In this document: piece by piece, positions 26,153 through 35,160 of the stretch
How positions within the stretch are numbered: position 1 is the first letter of the stretch
Layout of the letters: each line of letters starts with the position of its first letter
DNA from: Spartobacteria bacterium
GTDB lineage: Bacteria; Verrucomicrobiota; Verrucomicrobiia; Chthoniobacterales; UBA10450
Assembly: GCA_003134785.1 (NCBI GenBank)
Contig: PLCN01000002.1
Span: 310,219 to 374,218 of the forward strand
Reading direction: 5' to 3'
DNA: 64,000 nt
Made by a program: the position numbers and the translations under genes
The notes under the pieces: model-generated
Database searches by the model: none
The model's input: only the letters and a program-made list of their open reading frames with translations
What the model was told of the DNA's origin: nothing

Positions 26153-27103
26153 CTATCGCCAAAGGTCGATGAAAGCCGGCAAGTTCGGCAATAGATCGCC
26201 GGCCGCGTGCACGGCAATCGCAGCAAACAGATTTCGTGTTCGCGCCCAAATCACCCCGAACAGAATGCCGCTCGGTGCGACCACAACCACGGAATAAGCC
26301 AGCGCCGCTAGGGCCGAAGGATTAGCGCCGAGGCCTTCCACTTCGCCCCCATGACGGAAAATGAACCCGGGCGCGTGCGCCAGTCCAAAGGTTAGCGACA
26401 TCAGCGCAACGCCCGTTATCTCCGAGCGAAAAAATGCACTCAACCGTGATTGAACCAATGCACGAAAGAAAAACTCTTCCACCAATCCAGCCTCAATGGC
26501 CAGCCACACGAAACACACGGGTAAAGCTGGCAACAACTCGTGCGCTGGAAATTTCCCAGCGCGCACCGGCGCCACGGCCCCACCGAGGAAATACTGAAAG
26601 ACGATGAGAGCGCCGCTCAGCACCAACACAACCAGCCCGTGGCCACGGCCAAGTGCACGCAGGGCCGACAGACTGACCCCGTAGTTGGCCCAGCGATAAC
26701 CGAACAAAAAGCGAAAAATCAACCATGGCGCTACCACGAACACGGCCAGTTTCTTCGCCAGATTGACAAAGAAATGAATTCGCGGCGAGACGCTCCACCG
26801 AGCAGGAAGAAGCCCATCGATCCATTGCGGGCCGCCGATGAGATAGATCGAGAGAGCGATCACGATCGCGACCAGTACCAGCATTTCGCTCCTGCTCGAT
26901 CGGGTCGGTATTGCGAGCGGGACGGCGCGGCGCGTTGCTATCCATGCGAGCAGAGGAAACACCAAACCGACGATGACGAGCTCAACCAAGGCATCGGCGA
27001 AATTGAAATCCTTGTTCTGCGACAAAATCGCCAGCCCGGCCAAATAGAGCGCCGCAAATAGAGCGACGCCCGGATTAAAGATAAGGAGTCGAACCGTCTT
27101 CAT
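26153..27103 (-). CDS. CPBP-family intramembrane glutamic endopeptidase
   Basis: The ATG at 27103 gives 316 residues with about eight transmembrane helices. The Abi/CPBP active-site motifs are complete: VEEFFFRALVQSRL (EExxxR), FGLAHAPGF and HAAGDLLPNL. Such proteases include Rce1-type CAAX processing enzymes and bacteriocin-immunity proteins. No bacteriocin genes are near, so the role is unknown. A truncated relative lies at 5849-6010. Confidence 0.9.
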   Translation of the reverse strand: MKTVRLLIFNPGVALFAALYLAGLAILSQNKDFNFADALVELVIVGLVFPLLAWIATRRAVPLAIPTRSSRSEMLVLVAIVIALSIYLIGGPQWIDGLLPARWSVSPRIHFFVNLAKKLAVFVVAPWLIFRFLFGYRWANYGVSLSALRALGRGHGLVVLVLSGALIVFQYFLGGAVAPVRAGKFPAHELLPALPVCFVWLAIEAGLVEEFFFRALVQSRLSAFFRSEITGVALMSLTFGLAHAPGFIFRHGGEVEGLGANPSALAALAYSVVVVAPSGILFGVIWARTRNLFAAIAVHAAGDLLPNLPAFIDLWR

Positions 27104-27449
27104 ACTCTTTCCATTTGGATGCATTGCGGAGCACCTTTGGATTCAAGAACTTCGCGTCAACGCAGAGACGCCGGAATGTGTGCGCGATTTGTCAGCACGC
27201 TCGCTCCCATCGATGCGATCGGTGGACCGCAAAGCGAAGTCGCGTGCGCTATGTCTTTGCGCCCAGTCGGCTGTCGAAACTCTGAAGACCTAACGGATAG
27301 AGGTGAGCCACAGCCGTGGAAGCCGGGCGTGTGAAAGTACGAGTGTAAACGATTCAACGACGGCCAACGTAACAGAACGGCTCAAGGCTGTTGGCTCCAC
27401 TGAAGTGTTAAACCGCGCGGCGATCCGTTGGATGTTCGCCTCGCACTGC
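27104..27449. other. Intergenic stretch, no gene seen
   Basis: This gap lies between the divergently placed CPBP gene start and the end of the VOC gene. It holds a near-match of the recurrent motif (acctaacgg at 27288-27296). The listed ORFs are shadows or lack recognisable protein character. Confidence 0.5.
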
Positions 27450-27815
27450 TCACTCGAACCAGATCTCAATTTCGTAGCCATCCGGATCGGCGATGTAAGC
27501 GTAGGGGAGGCCGGGAGCGAACTCGCCACGACGGAGCAAGCGCCCTCCCGCGCGTTCGACCTCGGCGATGGCACGGTCGATGTCGTCGGGGTCCACGAGC
27601 CGAAAGCCGAAATGTGCGACGCCGCCACTGAGACCGGCGGTGGCGGGGTCCTCTGCGAAGGTGACGATGTCGTGCCTACCCGACGCCTGAGTGTGGACGA
27701 GTCCATCTCCGCGCCCGTACTCGCGCAGACCAAAGACCTGCTCGTAGAACCGCAGCGCGCGTCCCAGATCCCGGACGGCGAGATTGATGTGCGTAAGGCC
27801 GTAGGTCTGAACCAT
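27450..27815 (-). CDS. VOC-family (glyoxalase-like) protein
   Basis: The ATG at 27815 gives 121 residues (MVQTYGLTHINLAVRDLGRA), the normal length of a single two-module VOC protein. The signatures are LRFYEQVFGLREY, GVAHFGFRLVDPDDIDRAIAEVERAGG and PYAYIADPDGYEIEIWFE. Metal ligands are His9-like in THINLAV, His in VAHFGF and the Glu near the end. It may be a lactoylglutathione-lyase-like enzyme, dioxygenase or resistance protein. A TCTAACGAG motif variant lies at the 5' side. Confidence 0.88.
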   Translation of the reverse strand: MVQTYGLTHINLAVRDLGRALRFYEQVFGLREYGRGDGLVHTQASGRHDIVTFAEDPATAGLSGGVAHFGFRLVDPDDIDRAIAEVERAGGRLLRRGEFAPGLPYAYIADPDGYEIEIWFE

Positions 27816-27919
27816 TGTTACCTCGAAATTCTTTCGCGGTCTAACGAGATCAAGCTCAGCCACCGCTGACGAAACCGAGCTTTGCTGTGGACTTTAATGT
27901 TGAAACTGTCATGTGTTAA

Positions 27920-29325
27920 TTTTTCAAAGGGGGCAGCGGTTGGTTGGAGCGCTTAGATGACATGAGGGAGTTGTCGGGTGCGGGTTTGGGACCTACACCC
28001 GACAATATGAATAATACCATAAAGGTAGAGTCGTCCTCACTCGAGGAAACCCGCGGAGAGTTTAATCCCCGCGCCGTTGCGATCAAGCTTGGAATCGATG
28101 TGCACCAGGAGTTTTACGTGGTGGTTTGCCAGGAGGGAGGAGGCAACCCGAAGCCGGCGCAGCGCTTCAAGAAAGAAGCGTTCCTGAGCTGGGCGGCCAA
28201 GTTGAAGCAGAAGAGCGGGGCGGAGATCCACGCGGTCTACGAGGCGTGCGGGTTTGGGTTCGGCTTGCAGCCGCAACTGACGGCGCTGGGGATTGCGTGT
28301 TACGTGGTCTGTCCGCAGAAGTTGGATGAACGCAACCAGCGGGTGAAGACCGATGGGCGCGATGCCAAGGCGCTGTGCCTGAAATTGGATCGGCTGGTGG
28401 AAGGCAACCGCGAGGCATTGGCGCTGGTGCGGGTGCCGACTGAGGAAGAAGAACAACTGTGGGCCATCCACCGGCAGCGCGAGCAACTGGTCAGAGCGCG
28501 CAAACAGTTGGAAGCGCAGGGGCGCAGTCTGATGGTGAATCACGGGCTCGAGCCGGTGAAGAGCTGGTGGAAGCGGCGGACCTTTGCCGCGCTCTGCGTG
28601 CCGGAGTGGATGAAGCAGTTGTTGAGTAACTCGCAGCCGATTCTGCTGGCGCTGGAGGAAAAGATCCGCGCGCTCACCGTGCAACTCCAGGGGGCAGCCG
28701 CTCCAGGGCAACCGCGCGGACTTGGGGCCATGACCAGTGTGGTGATCGATCGGGAGATCGGAAGCTGGAACCGGTTTAACAATCGCCGCCAGGTGGGCAG
28801 CTACTTCGGTTTATGTCCCGGAGAGTACTCCAGCGGTCAGACCCGGGTCCAAAGCTGTGTGACCAAACACGGGAACCCGCGCTTGAGAGCGGCGCTGGTG
28901 GAACTGGCCGTGGATCTGTGGCGCCTCCGCACCGGCCGGCTCAACCCAGGGCAACTCGGGCTGACGGATTAAAACAAATGAGTTTGAGGGGAACAGAAAA
29001 AAAGGACCTTGCCTAACGAAACCTTAAGCTAAACCTAATATCCACTTTGGGATGTTGGCGTGTGCCCGTTACCTAACCTGATCGGCCTCACTGCCAGTTC
29101 GACGCTTTAGATTGGGCCACGCCTACGTTCCTCTTCCATCGATCGCATTGATCATATGGTCCGGCTACTGCCGTGACGGATAGGAGTAAGAGCCGCTGGA
29201 AACACAAAACCCAACGAGCCACAGGAAGAGGAGGCGTCTCCAAGATTAACTCAAACCACTTACCAACCCAAAACCAATGAACTAGAACGAACCCCATACC
29301 CTGCATCCACGCTTGACTTCCTATA
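27920..29325 (+). mobile_element. IS110-family insertion sequence (approximate limits)
   Basis: The transposase gene is preceded by a hairpin (ttgtcgggtg at 27971-27980 with cacccgacaa at about 27996-28005). It is followed by about 350 non-coding bases (28973-29325) of distinctly lower GC. IS110 elements have no terminal inverted repeats, so the ends are estimated. The transposase appears to carry an internal deletion. The 3' part contains one copy of the 9-mer (29011-29019). Confidence 0.6.
28007..28972 (+). CDS. IS110-family transposase with probable in-frame deletion
   Basis: The protein (321 residues from ATG 28007; 342 from the TTG at 27944) has the IS110 DEDD N-terminal domain (LGIDVHQEFYVV, YEACGFGFGLQPQL, VKTDGRDAKALCLKL). 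It also has the C-terminal Transposase_20 domain (GAMTSVVIDREIGSWNRFNNRRQVGSYFGLCPGEYSSG, VTKHGNPRLRAALVELA). The ending joins directly to VDLWRLRTGRLNPGQLGL. From memory, related elements carry roughly 40 more residues between these two segments, so I infer an in-frame deletion. It may be inactive. Confidence 0.85.
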   Translation: MNNTIKVESSSLEETRGEFNPRAVAIKLGIDVHQEFYVVVCQEGGGNPKPAQRFKKEAFLSWAAKLKQKSGAEIHAVYEACGFGFGLQPQLTALGIACYVVCPQKLDERNQRVKTDGRDAKALCLKLDRLVEGNREALALVRVPTEEEEQLWAIHRQREQLVRARKQLEAQGRSLMVNHGLEPVKSWWKRRTFAALCVPEWMKQLLSNSQPILLALEEKIRALTVQLQGAAAPGQPRGLGAMTSVVIDREIGSWNRFNNRRQVGSYFGLCPGEYSSGQTRVQSCVTKHGNPRLRAALVELAVDLWRLRTGRLNPGQLGLTD

Positions 29326-29331
29326 TAGGGG

Positions 29332-30657
29332 TTAGGTCTTTTTCATTCGAGCCAGGGCTTCCGCGAACAGACTCTGCACGTCCTCCAATCGGGTTGAAGG
29401 GTCGTTGTTGTAATCCATGAGTCGGTGATGATAATTGCGTCCCTCAGATCGTTCGTCCACGATTTGCCGCACCAACTCAAGCGCCGGGCGACGGTGGTGG
29501 AAACCGCCAGTCACCTCCGTGCTCGCTCGCTGGACCGCACAATAAATACTCCACTTTGTATCGGTCGGGGCGCACTTGCGAGTGTCGCTGCGGTTCCAAG
29601 CTGCTTCTGTAGAAAGGATGGCTGCGGCGCGCTGCACGATCTCGCGGTCCAAGTCATTCGGCGGAACGGGATGCGAAGTATCGATCTGGAAGCTCACCAC
29701 CCTAGCCCTAGCCGTGAATCCGGAGATTGGGAACCATCCGTATTCAGATCTCAGTACCCCCGATCCTTTGTCATATATCTCGAGTTCGAGAGGCCAGTTT
29801 GGAGAACCTGATTCCGTCATATCGCCTGCCCAGACTGTTGTCGGATTCCCGCTCTTGCGCCACACTCCGGTTGTGACCGCTTTGGCCGGCGCGATTGTCA
29901 GCTTCCGGTTTTCTCCGAAGAGAGATCCACACGAACCTTCCCATGATTTTTCGCCGGGATGGAACTCGCAAGCGGCAAGCGACTGAGGCGTACCGCCCGA
30001 GTCCGGCCGCGCCTGGTCTGCCCCGTCGATCAACAAGAATTCCTGCTGGAGGATGGCGTCACTAAGACCGGGATTCAGATTTTGGACGTAGGAACCTCTG
30101 GTGATGAGTTTGCGTCCAGAAGCCAGAATCCTGGGGCCGGGAACACGGCCGGCGTTGATCCCGTCGCGCAGTTCGGTGTCCCCATCAATGCCGGAGTGGC
30201 CGAGATTGCGCACCGTCGTGAAACCACTCTCCAAGTCTTCGCGAGCTGATTGCGCGCCCACTAGCACGCGTTTGCGTGGCGACTCGATGACGGCGAGCAA
30301 TATTCCCGGAGCGAACAGTCCGTTAAAATGGCGCTGCTGTTCCAGTTCCGGCGGCACAATGATGTCGAGAAATAAGTGGGTGTGACTGTCGATCAGTCCG
30401 GGCAGCAGCGTTGCGCTGCCCAGGTCGATTGTCTTGGCGCCTGCCGGCGGCTGTATCTGCGCGAGCGGACCGACTTCCTTGATCTTGCCGTTTTCAATCA
30501 GCACGCTGGCGGGCGAGAGCACATTTCCAGTGCGGGGATCAAGGAGGCGGCCAGCTTTAACTAGAGTTACAGGAGCGGACGGTTGGCCCGTGACGTGCCC
30601 GGCGGTAAGGATTGAGAACGCTAGTGCCAACAATAGGAAGGTTCGTATTTGATTCAT
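29332..30657 (-). CDS. Chimeric ORF: truncated amidohydrolase fused to an unrelated C-terminal domain
   Basis: Residues 1-217 have a signal peptide (MNQIRTFLLLALAFSILTAG) and the N-terminal part of a secreted imidazolonepropionase-like amidohydrolase: GRLLDPRTG, LLPGLIDSHTHLF (metal-binding His), GFTTVRNLGHSG and GPRILASGR. The barrel half with the remaining Lys/His/Asp ligands is missing. From about residue 218 the sequence changes to another protein (ACEFHPGEKSWEGSCGSLFG, GFHHRRPALELVRQIVDERS, HRLMDYNNDPSTRLEDVQSLF), which I do not recognise by function. The junction is near 30006. The amidohydrolase activity is almost surely lost. Its first 12 codons and upstream DNA are duplicated at 32133-32287. 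Confidence 0.7.
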   Translation of the reverse strand: MNQIRTFLLLALAFSILTAGHVTGQPSAPVTLVKAGRLLDPRTGNVLSPASVLIENGKIKEVGPLAQIQPPAGAKTIDLGSATLLPGLIDSHTHLFLDIIVPPELEQQRHFNGLFAPGILLAVIESPRKRVLVGAQSAREDLESGFTTVRNLGHSGIDGDTELRDGINAGRVPGPRILASGRKLITRGSYVQNLNPGLSDAILQQEFLLIDGADQARPDSGGTPQSLAACEFHPGEKSWEGSCGSLFGENRKLTIAPAKAVTTGVWRKSGNPTTVWAGDMTESGSPNWPLELEIYDKGSGVLRSEYGWFPISGFTARARVVSFQIDTSHPVPPNDLDREIVQRAAAILSTEAAWNRSDTRKCAPTDTKWSIYCAVQRASTEVTGGFHHRRPALELVRQIVDERSEGRNYHHRLMDYNNDPSTRLEDVQSLFAEALARMKKT

Positions 30658-30777
30658 TGTAGTTAGTCTCGTTAGGCGGAGTTATTCGAATGGGCCGCAT
30701 GGACGAACTCGCCAATAGCTTTGAATGTTGTCCAACGGGTTATCGTAAAAAAGGAAGTGAGCGCTCGACTGAATCTC
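30622..30777. repeat. 156-bp duplicated 5' segment, copy A
   Basis: This segment covers the first dozen codons of the chimeric amidohydrolase and its upstream DNA. It is nearly identical to 32133-32287. The shared part includes ccaacaataggaaggttcgt, the recurrent 9-mer in reverse (tcgttaggc, 30669-30677) and ggttatcgtaaaaaaggaag. Differences are few substitutions and a one-base indel. Confidence 0.9.
30682..30770 (-). pseudogene. Degenerate C-terminal fragment of an alpha/beta hydrolase, copy A
   Basis: The minus strand reads SSAHFLFYDNP, then departs from the frame that copy B keeps (VETFKAIGEFVHATHSN). A one-base insertion explains the change. The segment is a hydrolase 3' end carried along with the duplicated promoter region. 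Confidence 0.5.
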
Positions 30778-30833
30778 CGAGCGATTTTCGAGATTGATGA
30801 CAAAGTGTCCCTCCGAGCCTAGTACGCTCTTTA

Positions 30834-32168
30834 TCAACGCGCCGCATTTAGCTGCTTGAGTACATCCTGCACGCCGCTACGAATCTCGGCCCGCCGCTGC
30901 TCGGTATCGGACCACGACGACAGAGGCGCTTTGTGAGAATCAATCATGGCCAGTGCCTTTTCGGCGTACTGACGTGCCAGGTCTTTCTGTCCATCTTTCA
31001 AATAGGCATCGGCCAGGTTATAGTGCGCGTCCGCAGAGTCCGGATAAGCGAGAAGGTTGAGCTTGAAGATCTCGATCGCTGCGTTTATTTGCATCTTGGC
31101 CTCGCGCAACTGGCCAGCCTTCCTCTTCGACTCGCCTTCGCGCACATGGTCTTCGCCTATGATGTCGACGTTAACTTCCGGCAACAACTGCGCCTGGGGA
31201 TCTCTCCGCCGGGCTTCCATCAGTCGCTGCTTGATGCGCGCGACTCCTTCGGACGTCCAGAGTTGATTGAGGATTGCCGCAGATGCCAAGGCGTCCGCTG
31301 GTGCGTGCCCCGGCGTTTTAATCAGCGTGGTTATAAGCCAATCCACGATGATGCCGGACAGCTCCGGATGAACTTTGAACATGTCGGTTCCGTGGCCGCC
31401 CTTGGCGGAAACTTTGCTGGCATCGCTGGTTTCATACCATATCCAGGGCGCGTCTTGTGCAGCCGAATAGTGCACGAACTTCTTTCCCGGGCTGGAGGAG
31501 GTGATGTAGAGCCATTCCATCGCCTCGACCGTGGGAGGGTATTCGTCGTCGTCGGCCACGACGAACAGTCCGGGCAGTTGTGACGCCTCCCGCAGGAATT
31601 GCAGACCGTCTTGGAGGGTCTCTCCGGAAAGCAATACCAGCGATTTCACTTCAGCTGAGTGTCGACGCGCTACTTCGACGGAAGGAAGGACGCCGAACCA
31701 CCCGGCTCCTCCCACGCCGATGACATCGCGCTTCACGCCCGGCTGCGAAACCAAGTATTGAAACGCTGTGTCAACGTCGCTAGGCCACATCGTTTGTGCC
31801 TTTGCCTTCTCCGCGTCCGTCAGCTTCGTATAAGGCCCGCCGCTCTCGCCAAACCCGCGCATATCGAGTGTAAGCGTATTGATTCCAGCCGCAGCCAGTT
31901 GTCCGGCCAGATCATCCCAGGACTTACGCGTCCGGTTGATCTGATGCAGCAGCAGCACACCGGGACCTGGTTTGGCCGCTGCAAAGTAGCTTCCCTTCAG
32001 GATCGTCCCATCCGGAGCCTTTAGTTCGACTAGACGTCCAGCCGGTAGTTGCTGCGCCTGTGGCGCCGGAGTAGCGCTCGGCGTCGCGGTGCTCTTTGTT
32101 TCTTGTCCCAGGGCGCCGGCGGTGAAGATGGTTAGTGCCAACAATAGGAAGGTTCGTATTTGATTCAT
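30834..32168 (-). CDS. Secreted alpha/beta hydrolase with C-terminal TPR domain, nucleophile apparently lost
   Basis: The 444-residue protein has the same signal peptide start (MNQIRTFLLLAL) as the chimeric ORF downstream. A dienelactone-hydrolase-like alpha/beta domain spans about 45-290 (GVLLLHQINRTRKSWDDLA, NTLTLDMRGFGESGG). A two-to-three-unit TPR follows (about 345-425; SADAHYNLADAYLKDGQKDLARQYAEKAL). The elbow that should carry GxSxG reads GGAGWFG, with Gly156 where Ser is expected. The Asp (ADDDEYPP) and His (GGHGTDMF) are retained. Activity is doubtful unless another residue serves as nucleophile. Confidence 0.8.
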   Translation of the reverse strand: MNQIRTFLLLALTIFTAGALGQETKSTATPSATPAPQAQQLPAGRLVELKAPDGTILKGSYFAAAKPGPGVLLLHQINRTRKSWDDLAGQLAAAGINTLTLDMRGFGESGGPYTKLTDAEKAKAQTMWPSDVDTAFQYLVSQPGVKRDVIGVGGAGWFGVLPSVEVARRHSAEVKSLVLLSGETLQDGLQFLREASQLPGLFVVADDDEYPPTVEAMEWLYITSSSPGKKFVHYSAAQDAPWIWYETSDASKVSAKGGHGTDMFKVHPELSGIIVDWLITTLIKTPGHAPADALASAAILNQLWTSEGVARIKQRLMEARRRDPQAQLLPEVNVDIIGEDHVREGESKRKAGQLREAKMQINAAIEIFKLNLLAYPDSADAHYNLADAYLKDGQKDLARQYAEKALAMIDSHKAPLSSWSDTEQRRAEIRSGVQDVLKQLNAAR

Positions 32169-32287
32169 TGTAGTTAGTCTCGTTAGGCGGAGTTATTCGA
32201 ATGCGTCGCATGGACGAACTCGCCAATAGCTTTGAATGTCTCCACCGGGTTATCGTAAAAAAGGAAGTGAGCGCTCGACGGAATCTC
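32133..32287. repeat. 155-bp duplicated 5' segment, copy B
   Basis: This is the partner of 30622-30777. It carries the start of the TPR-hydrolase gene and its upstream region, including the 9-mer at 32180-32188. The two copies give different proteins the same signal peptide and presumably the same promoter. Confidence 0.9.
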
Positions 32288-32310
32288 AGTGAATGACCTG
32301 GATGGAACTT
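32183..32310 (-). pseudogene. C-terminal fragment of an alpha/beta hydrolase, copy B
   Basis: The frame ends EIPSSAHFLFYDNPVETFKA followed by IGEFV, a typical end of alpha/beta hydrolases (His of the triad in SAHF, then a last helix). The remaining 5' part of the gene is absent. Upstream sequence to 32442 shows no continuation. Confidence 0.55.
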
Positions 32311-32442
32311 GCCCGGAGCGTGGGCAAATAGGAGAGCGTGCGTTTTTCCCGGATAGCAATTGGGCCGCGATCTGGCTGTCGGTTTGAGCCACGAGACTGA
32401 CAGCTGATTAACAATGATGGCCTCCGACGGTCGCGCGCGGGG

Positions 32443-35160
32443 CTATTCATATCTGAGAGCGATGATAGGATCGACGCGCATGGCGCGGCGCGCCGGGACG
32501 TAACAGGCTACTAGAGCGACGCCCATAAGAAGGAGTGCAACTCCAGCGAAAGTAGGAGGATCGGTCGGCCTTACTCCGTAAAGGAGCCCGGCCATTAAGT
32601 GCGATACGATTAGCGCACCCACCAATCCAACCGCCGCGCCCGTAACAGCGAGGCGCACTCCCTGACCCATCACCAGGCGCATGACATCAACCCTCTCCGC
32701 ACCTAAAGCGAGTCGGATCCCAATCTCGTGAGTGCGCTCGCTGACGATGTACGAAATCACTCCGTAAATTCCAAGCCCGGCCAGCACCAGCGCGGTCAGC
32801 GCGAAGAGCGCGACGATTTCCATCAGGAATCGCCTCTGAGCAAGAGACGCGGAGACGGTGTCGTTCAGCATCTCGGCGCCGAAAACGGGAAGCGTTGGAT
32901 CGACCGATTGCACTTGCGTGCGCACCTGATCCAGAACCGCTGCGGCGTCCACGTTACCACGCAAAAATATCGCCAGATGGTGCGCGACGCGGCGCGACAC
33001 CGTCTGATACAGACTGGTATAAATTTCCGGAACTCTTGCGTTCTCCAGCGATTCGGTTCGAGCATCCGCGATAATGCCGACGACGGTGGCCCAGGAGGGA
33101 TCCGATGGAGAGAGCTTCAGATGTTTTCCCACCGGATCCTCGTTAGGCCAGTAAGTCTGCGCCATCGTCTCATTGATCACCGCGACCTCCGGCGCGTTTT
33201 CGTTGTCGAAGTCACTCAAGAGACGCCCGCGTAGCAGCGTCATGCCCAGCAAGTGAAAATATTCCGGCGTGACGACCGAAGCATCGACCAAAGGAGACCG
33301 GTCGGCGCCTGTCTCGCGGCCTTCCAGGATCAGCGGGACCGGCGGAGTTTGATTGTCTCGGTCATGTCCCAATGGAACCGCGCCGAAATCACCAATGGCC
33401 GCTTCTTCTACTCCGGGCAGCGCTCTGTTACGCCGCAGTATTTCGCGGACGAACGCCGCCTGCTGGGAAACCGTTGCGTAGAGGTCGGCCTTGGGATCAT
33501 TCGGATAAGGCAACCTCGTCCTGACTGTCATCACACTCTGTGGATTGAATCCCAGCCGCGCATTTAGTAAGTCCCAGAAGCTGCGCAGGAGAAGACTCGC
33601 AGTAATCATCAGGACCAACGAAAGGGCAAACTCCGTTACTACCAGTGCGCGCCGCGTGCGTGACTGTCGCCGCGACCCGGTAGAACTCCGCCCTTCCAGT
33701 TTGAGCGTATGAGTTAAGTCAAGCTGTGTCGCCTGCAACGCGGGAGCCAGACCGAAGATCACTCCGGCGCCGAGAGAGGCGCCGAGCGCGAAAAGCAAAA
33801 CAGGCCAGCTAATCGATAGGTCATTGAGCCGCGGCAGACTTTCTGGCACGAGTCGCGCGAGAAAGTCCTTCGTCAGAAAAAGAATCGTTAGGCCGGCTAT
33901 TCCGCCGAGCAGGGAAAGAACTAAACTCTCCGTTAACATCTGACGCGTTAATCGCTCCCGTCCGGCCCCGAGTGCCTGGCGAACGGCCATCTCCCGTCCT
34001 CTTGCGCTGGCGCGTGCGAGCAGAAGATTGGCCACGTTCACGCAGCCGATCAGCAACACCAATCCCACGGCGCCGAGTAGTAGAACCAACGGCTGGCGAA
34101 CATTGCCGACCACGATCTCCTTGAGCGGCAACAACCGCACTCTCCAACCGCTCTGCAGTGGGTAATCGGCGGGGAATTGTTTCTGCAACGATGCGACGAG
34201 CGCGTCTACCCGGCTTTGCGCCTCGGGAATCGTTAGTCCGGGCTTTAGACGGGCGATTGCGGTCGGAAGGTTCCGTCGGTTTCGCGGCGGGTGATCAGCC
34301 AATGGCGGGCCGTAAAAACTGGTAGCGGCCCAGATTTCAATATTGCGATCTCTGGTTGTTCCCCCTGGCGCCTGAAAACCCGGTGGCATGACGCCGATGA
34401 TTCGATACAAGTCGGTGTCCATTCGCACACTTTTGCCGAGGACATGCAGATCGCTCGCGAAGTCCCGCTTCCACATGGCGTCGCTGATGACGACTTCCTC
34501 CGTGAAACCGGGCCTATGATCCTCGGGATTGAAGGTGCGGCCCAACTGCGGTTTTACGCACAGCAGCGCAAAATAATCCGGTGCGACGATGAGCAAGCTG
34601 ACGCGCGCAGGTCGCGATGAGCCTGTAAGATTGTTGTCATCGTACCAGGTCGGCGATACGTATTCGAAAATTCCGGAATGCTGCAGGTCCTGCCATTCGG
34701 GCTCGGACATTCCCACATCCTGCGCGCCCACGCCCGGAAGATCATCCGCGATGCTAACCAGCTGTTCCGATTGTGGGTATGGCAGTGGGTGTAAAAGCGT
34801 GGCGTCGACGACACTGAAAATGGCCGTCGTCGCTCCAACGCCCAGTGCAATTGTCAGGATGACGATGGCTGTGAAGCCGGGAGATTTGCGTATCATCCGA
34901 AGGCTGTAACGAACGTCCTGGACGAGATTTTCGAGGAACAACATTCGTCTCTCTTCTCGAAACTGTTCTTTAACCGCCTCTACCGCACCGAACTTCAACA
35001 CCGCCTGGCGTCGCGCCTCGCCCGGCGACATCCCAGATCGAACATTTTCAGCGGTCTGCAGAGCGAGATGTTCCTCAATCTCGTCCTTCATTCGTTCGTC
35101 ATCTCGCCGCCTCGCCACCGTGTTGACCAGACGCATGAGGAACCGCCGCAGAGGTCTCAT
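32443..35160 (-). CDS. ADOP-type ABC transporter permease (MacB/FtsX family) with N-terminal prefix
   Basis: The ATG at 35160 gives 905 residues: an ADOP prefix (MRPLRRFLMRLVNTVARRRD, then DDERMKDEIEEHLALQ and GMSPGEARRQAVLKFG) followed by two MacB_PCD/FtsX units. The repeats show GCVNVANLLLARASARGREM and SERTHEIGIRLALGAERVDV, and the protein ends MRVDPIIALRYE. The start overlaps the PadR stop (ATGA), so the regulator and permease are translationally coupled. No ATPase is adjacent. It probably needs a shared ATPase or acts without one. It contains two copies of the 9-mer (33140 and 33885). Confidence 0.93.
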   Translation of the reverse strand: MRPLRRFLMRLVNTVARRRDDERMKDEIEEHLALQTAENVRSGMSPGEARRQAVLKFGAVEAVKEQFREERRMLFLENLVQDVRYSLRMIRKSPGFTAIVILTIALGVGATTAIFSVVDATLLHPLPYPQSEQLVSIADDLPGVGAQDVGMSEPEWQDLQHSGIFEYVSPTWYDDNNLTGSSRPARVSLLIVAPDYFALLCVKPQLGRTFNPEDHRPGFTEEVVISDAMWKRDFASDLHVLGKSVRMDTDLYRIIGVMPPGFQAPGGTTRDRNIEIWAATSFYGPPLADHPPRNRRNLPTAIARLKPGLTIPEAQSRVDALVASLQKQFPADYPLQSGWRVRLLPLKEIVVGNVRQPLVLLLGAVGLVLLIGCVNVANLLLARASARGREMAVRQALGAGRERLTRQMLTESLVLSLLGGIAGLTILFLTKDFLARLVPESLPRLNDLSISWPVLLFALGASLGAGVIFGLAPALQATQLDLTHTLKLEGRSSTGSRRQSRTRRALVVTEFALSLVLMITASLLLRSFWDLLNARLGFNPQSVMTVRTRLPYPNDPKADLYATVSQQAAFVREILRRNRALPGVEEAAIGDFGAVPLGHDRDNQTPPVPLILEGRETGADRSPLVDASVVTPEYFHLLGMTLLRGRLLSDFDNENAPEVAVINETMAQTYWPNEDPVGKHLKLSPSDPSWATVVGIIADARTESLENARVPEIYTSLYQTVSRRVAHHLAIFLRGNVDAAAVLDQVRTQVQSVDPTLPVFGAEMLNDTVSASLAQRRFLMEIVALFALTALVLAGLGIYGVISYIVSERTHEIGIRLALGAERVDVMRLVMGQGVRLAVTGAAVGLVGALIVSHLMAGLLYGVRPTDPPTFAGVALLLMGVALVACYVPARRAMRVDPIIALRYE

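Noticed and set aside
27303-27869. 188-residue plus-strand ORF
   Set aside because: It is the antisense shadow of the VOC gene, which has clear family motifs on the minus strand.
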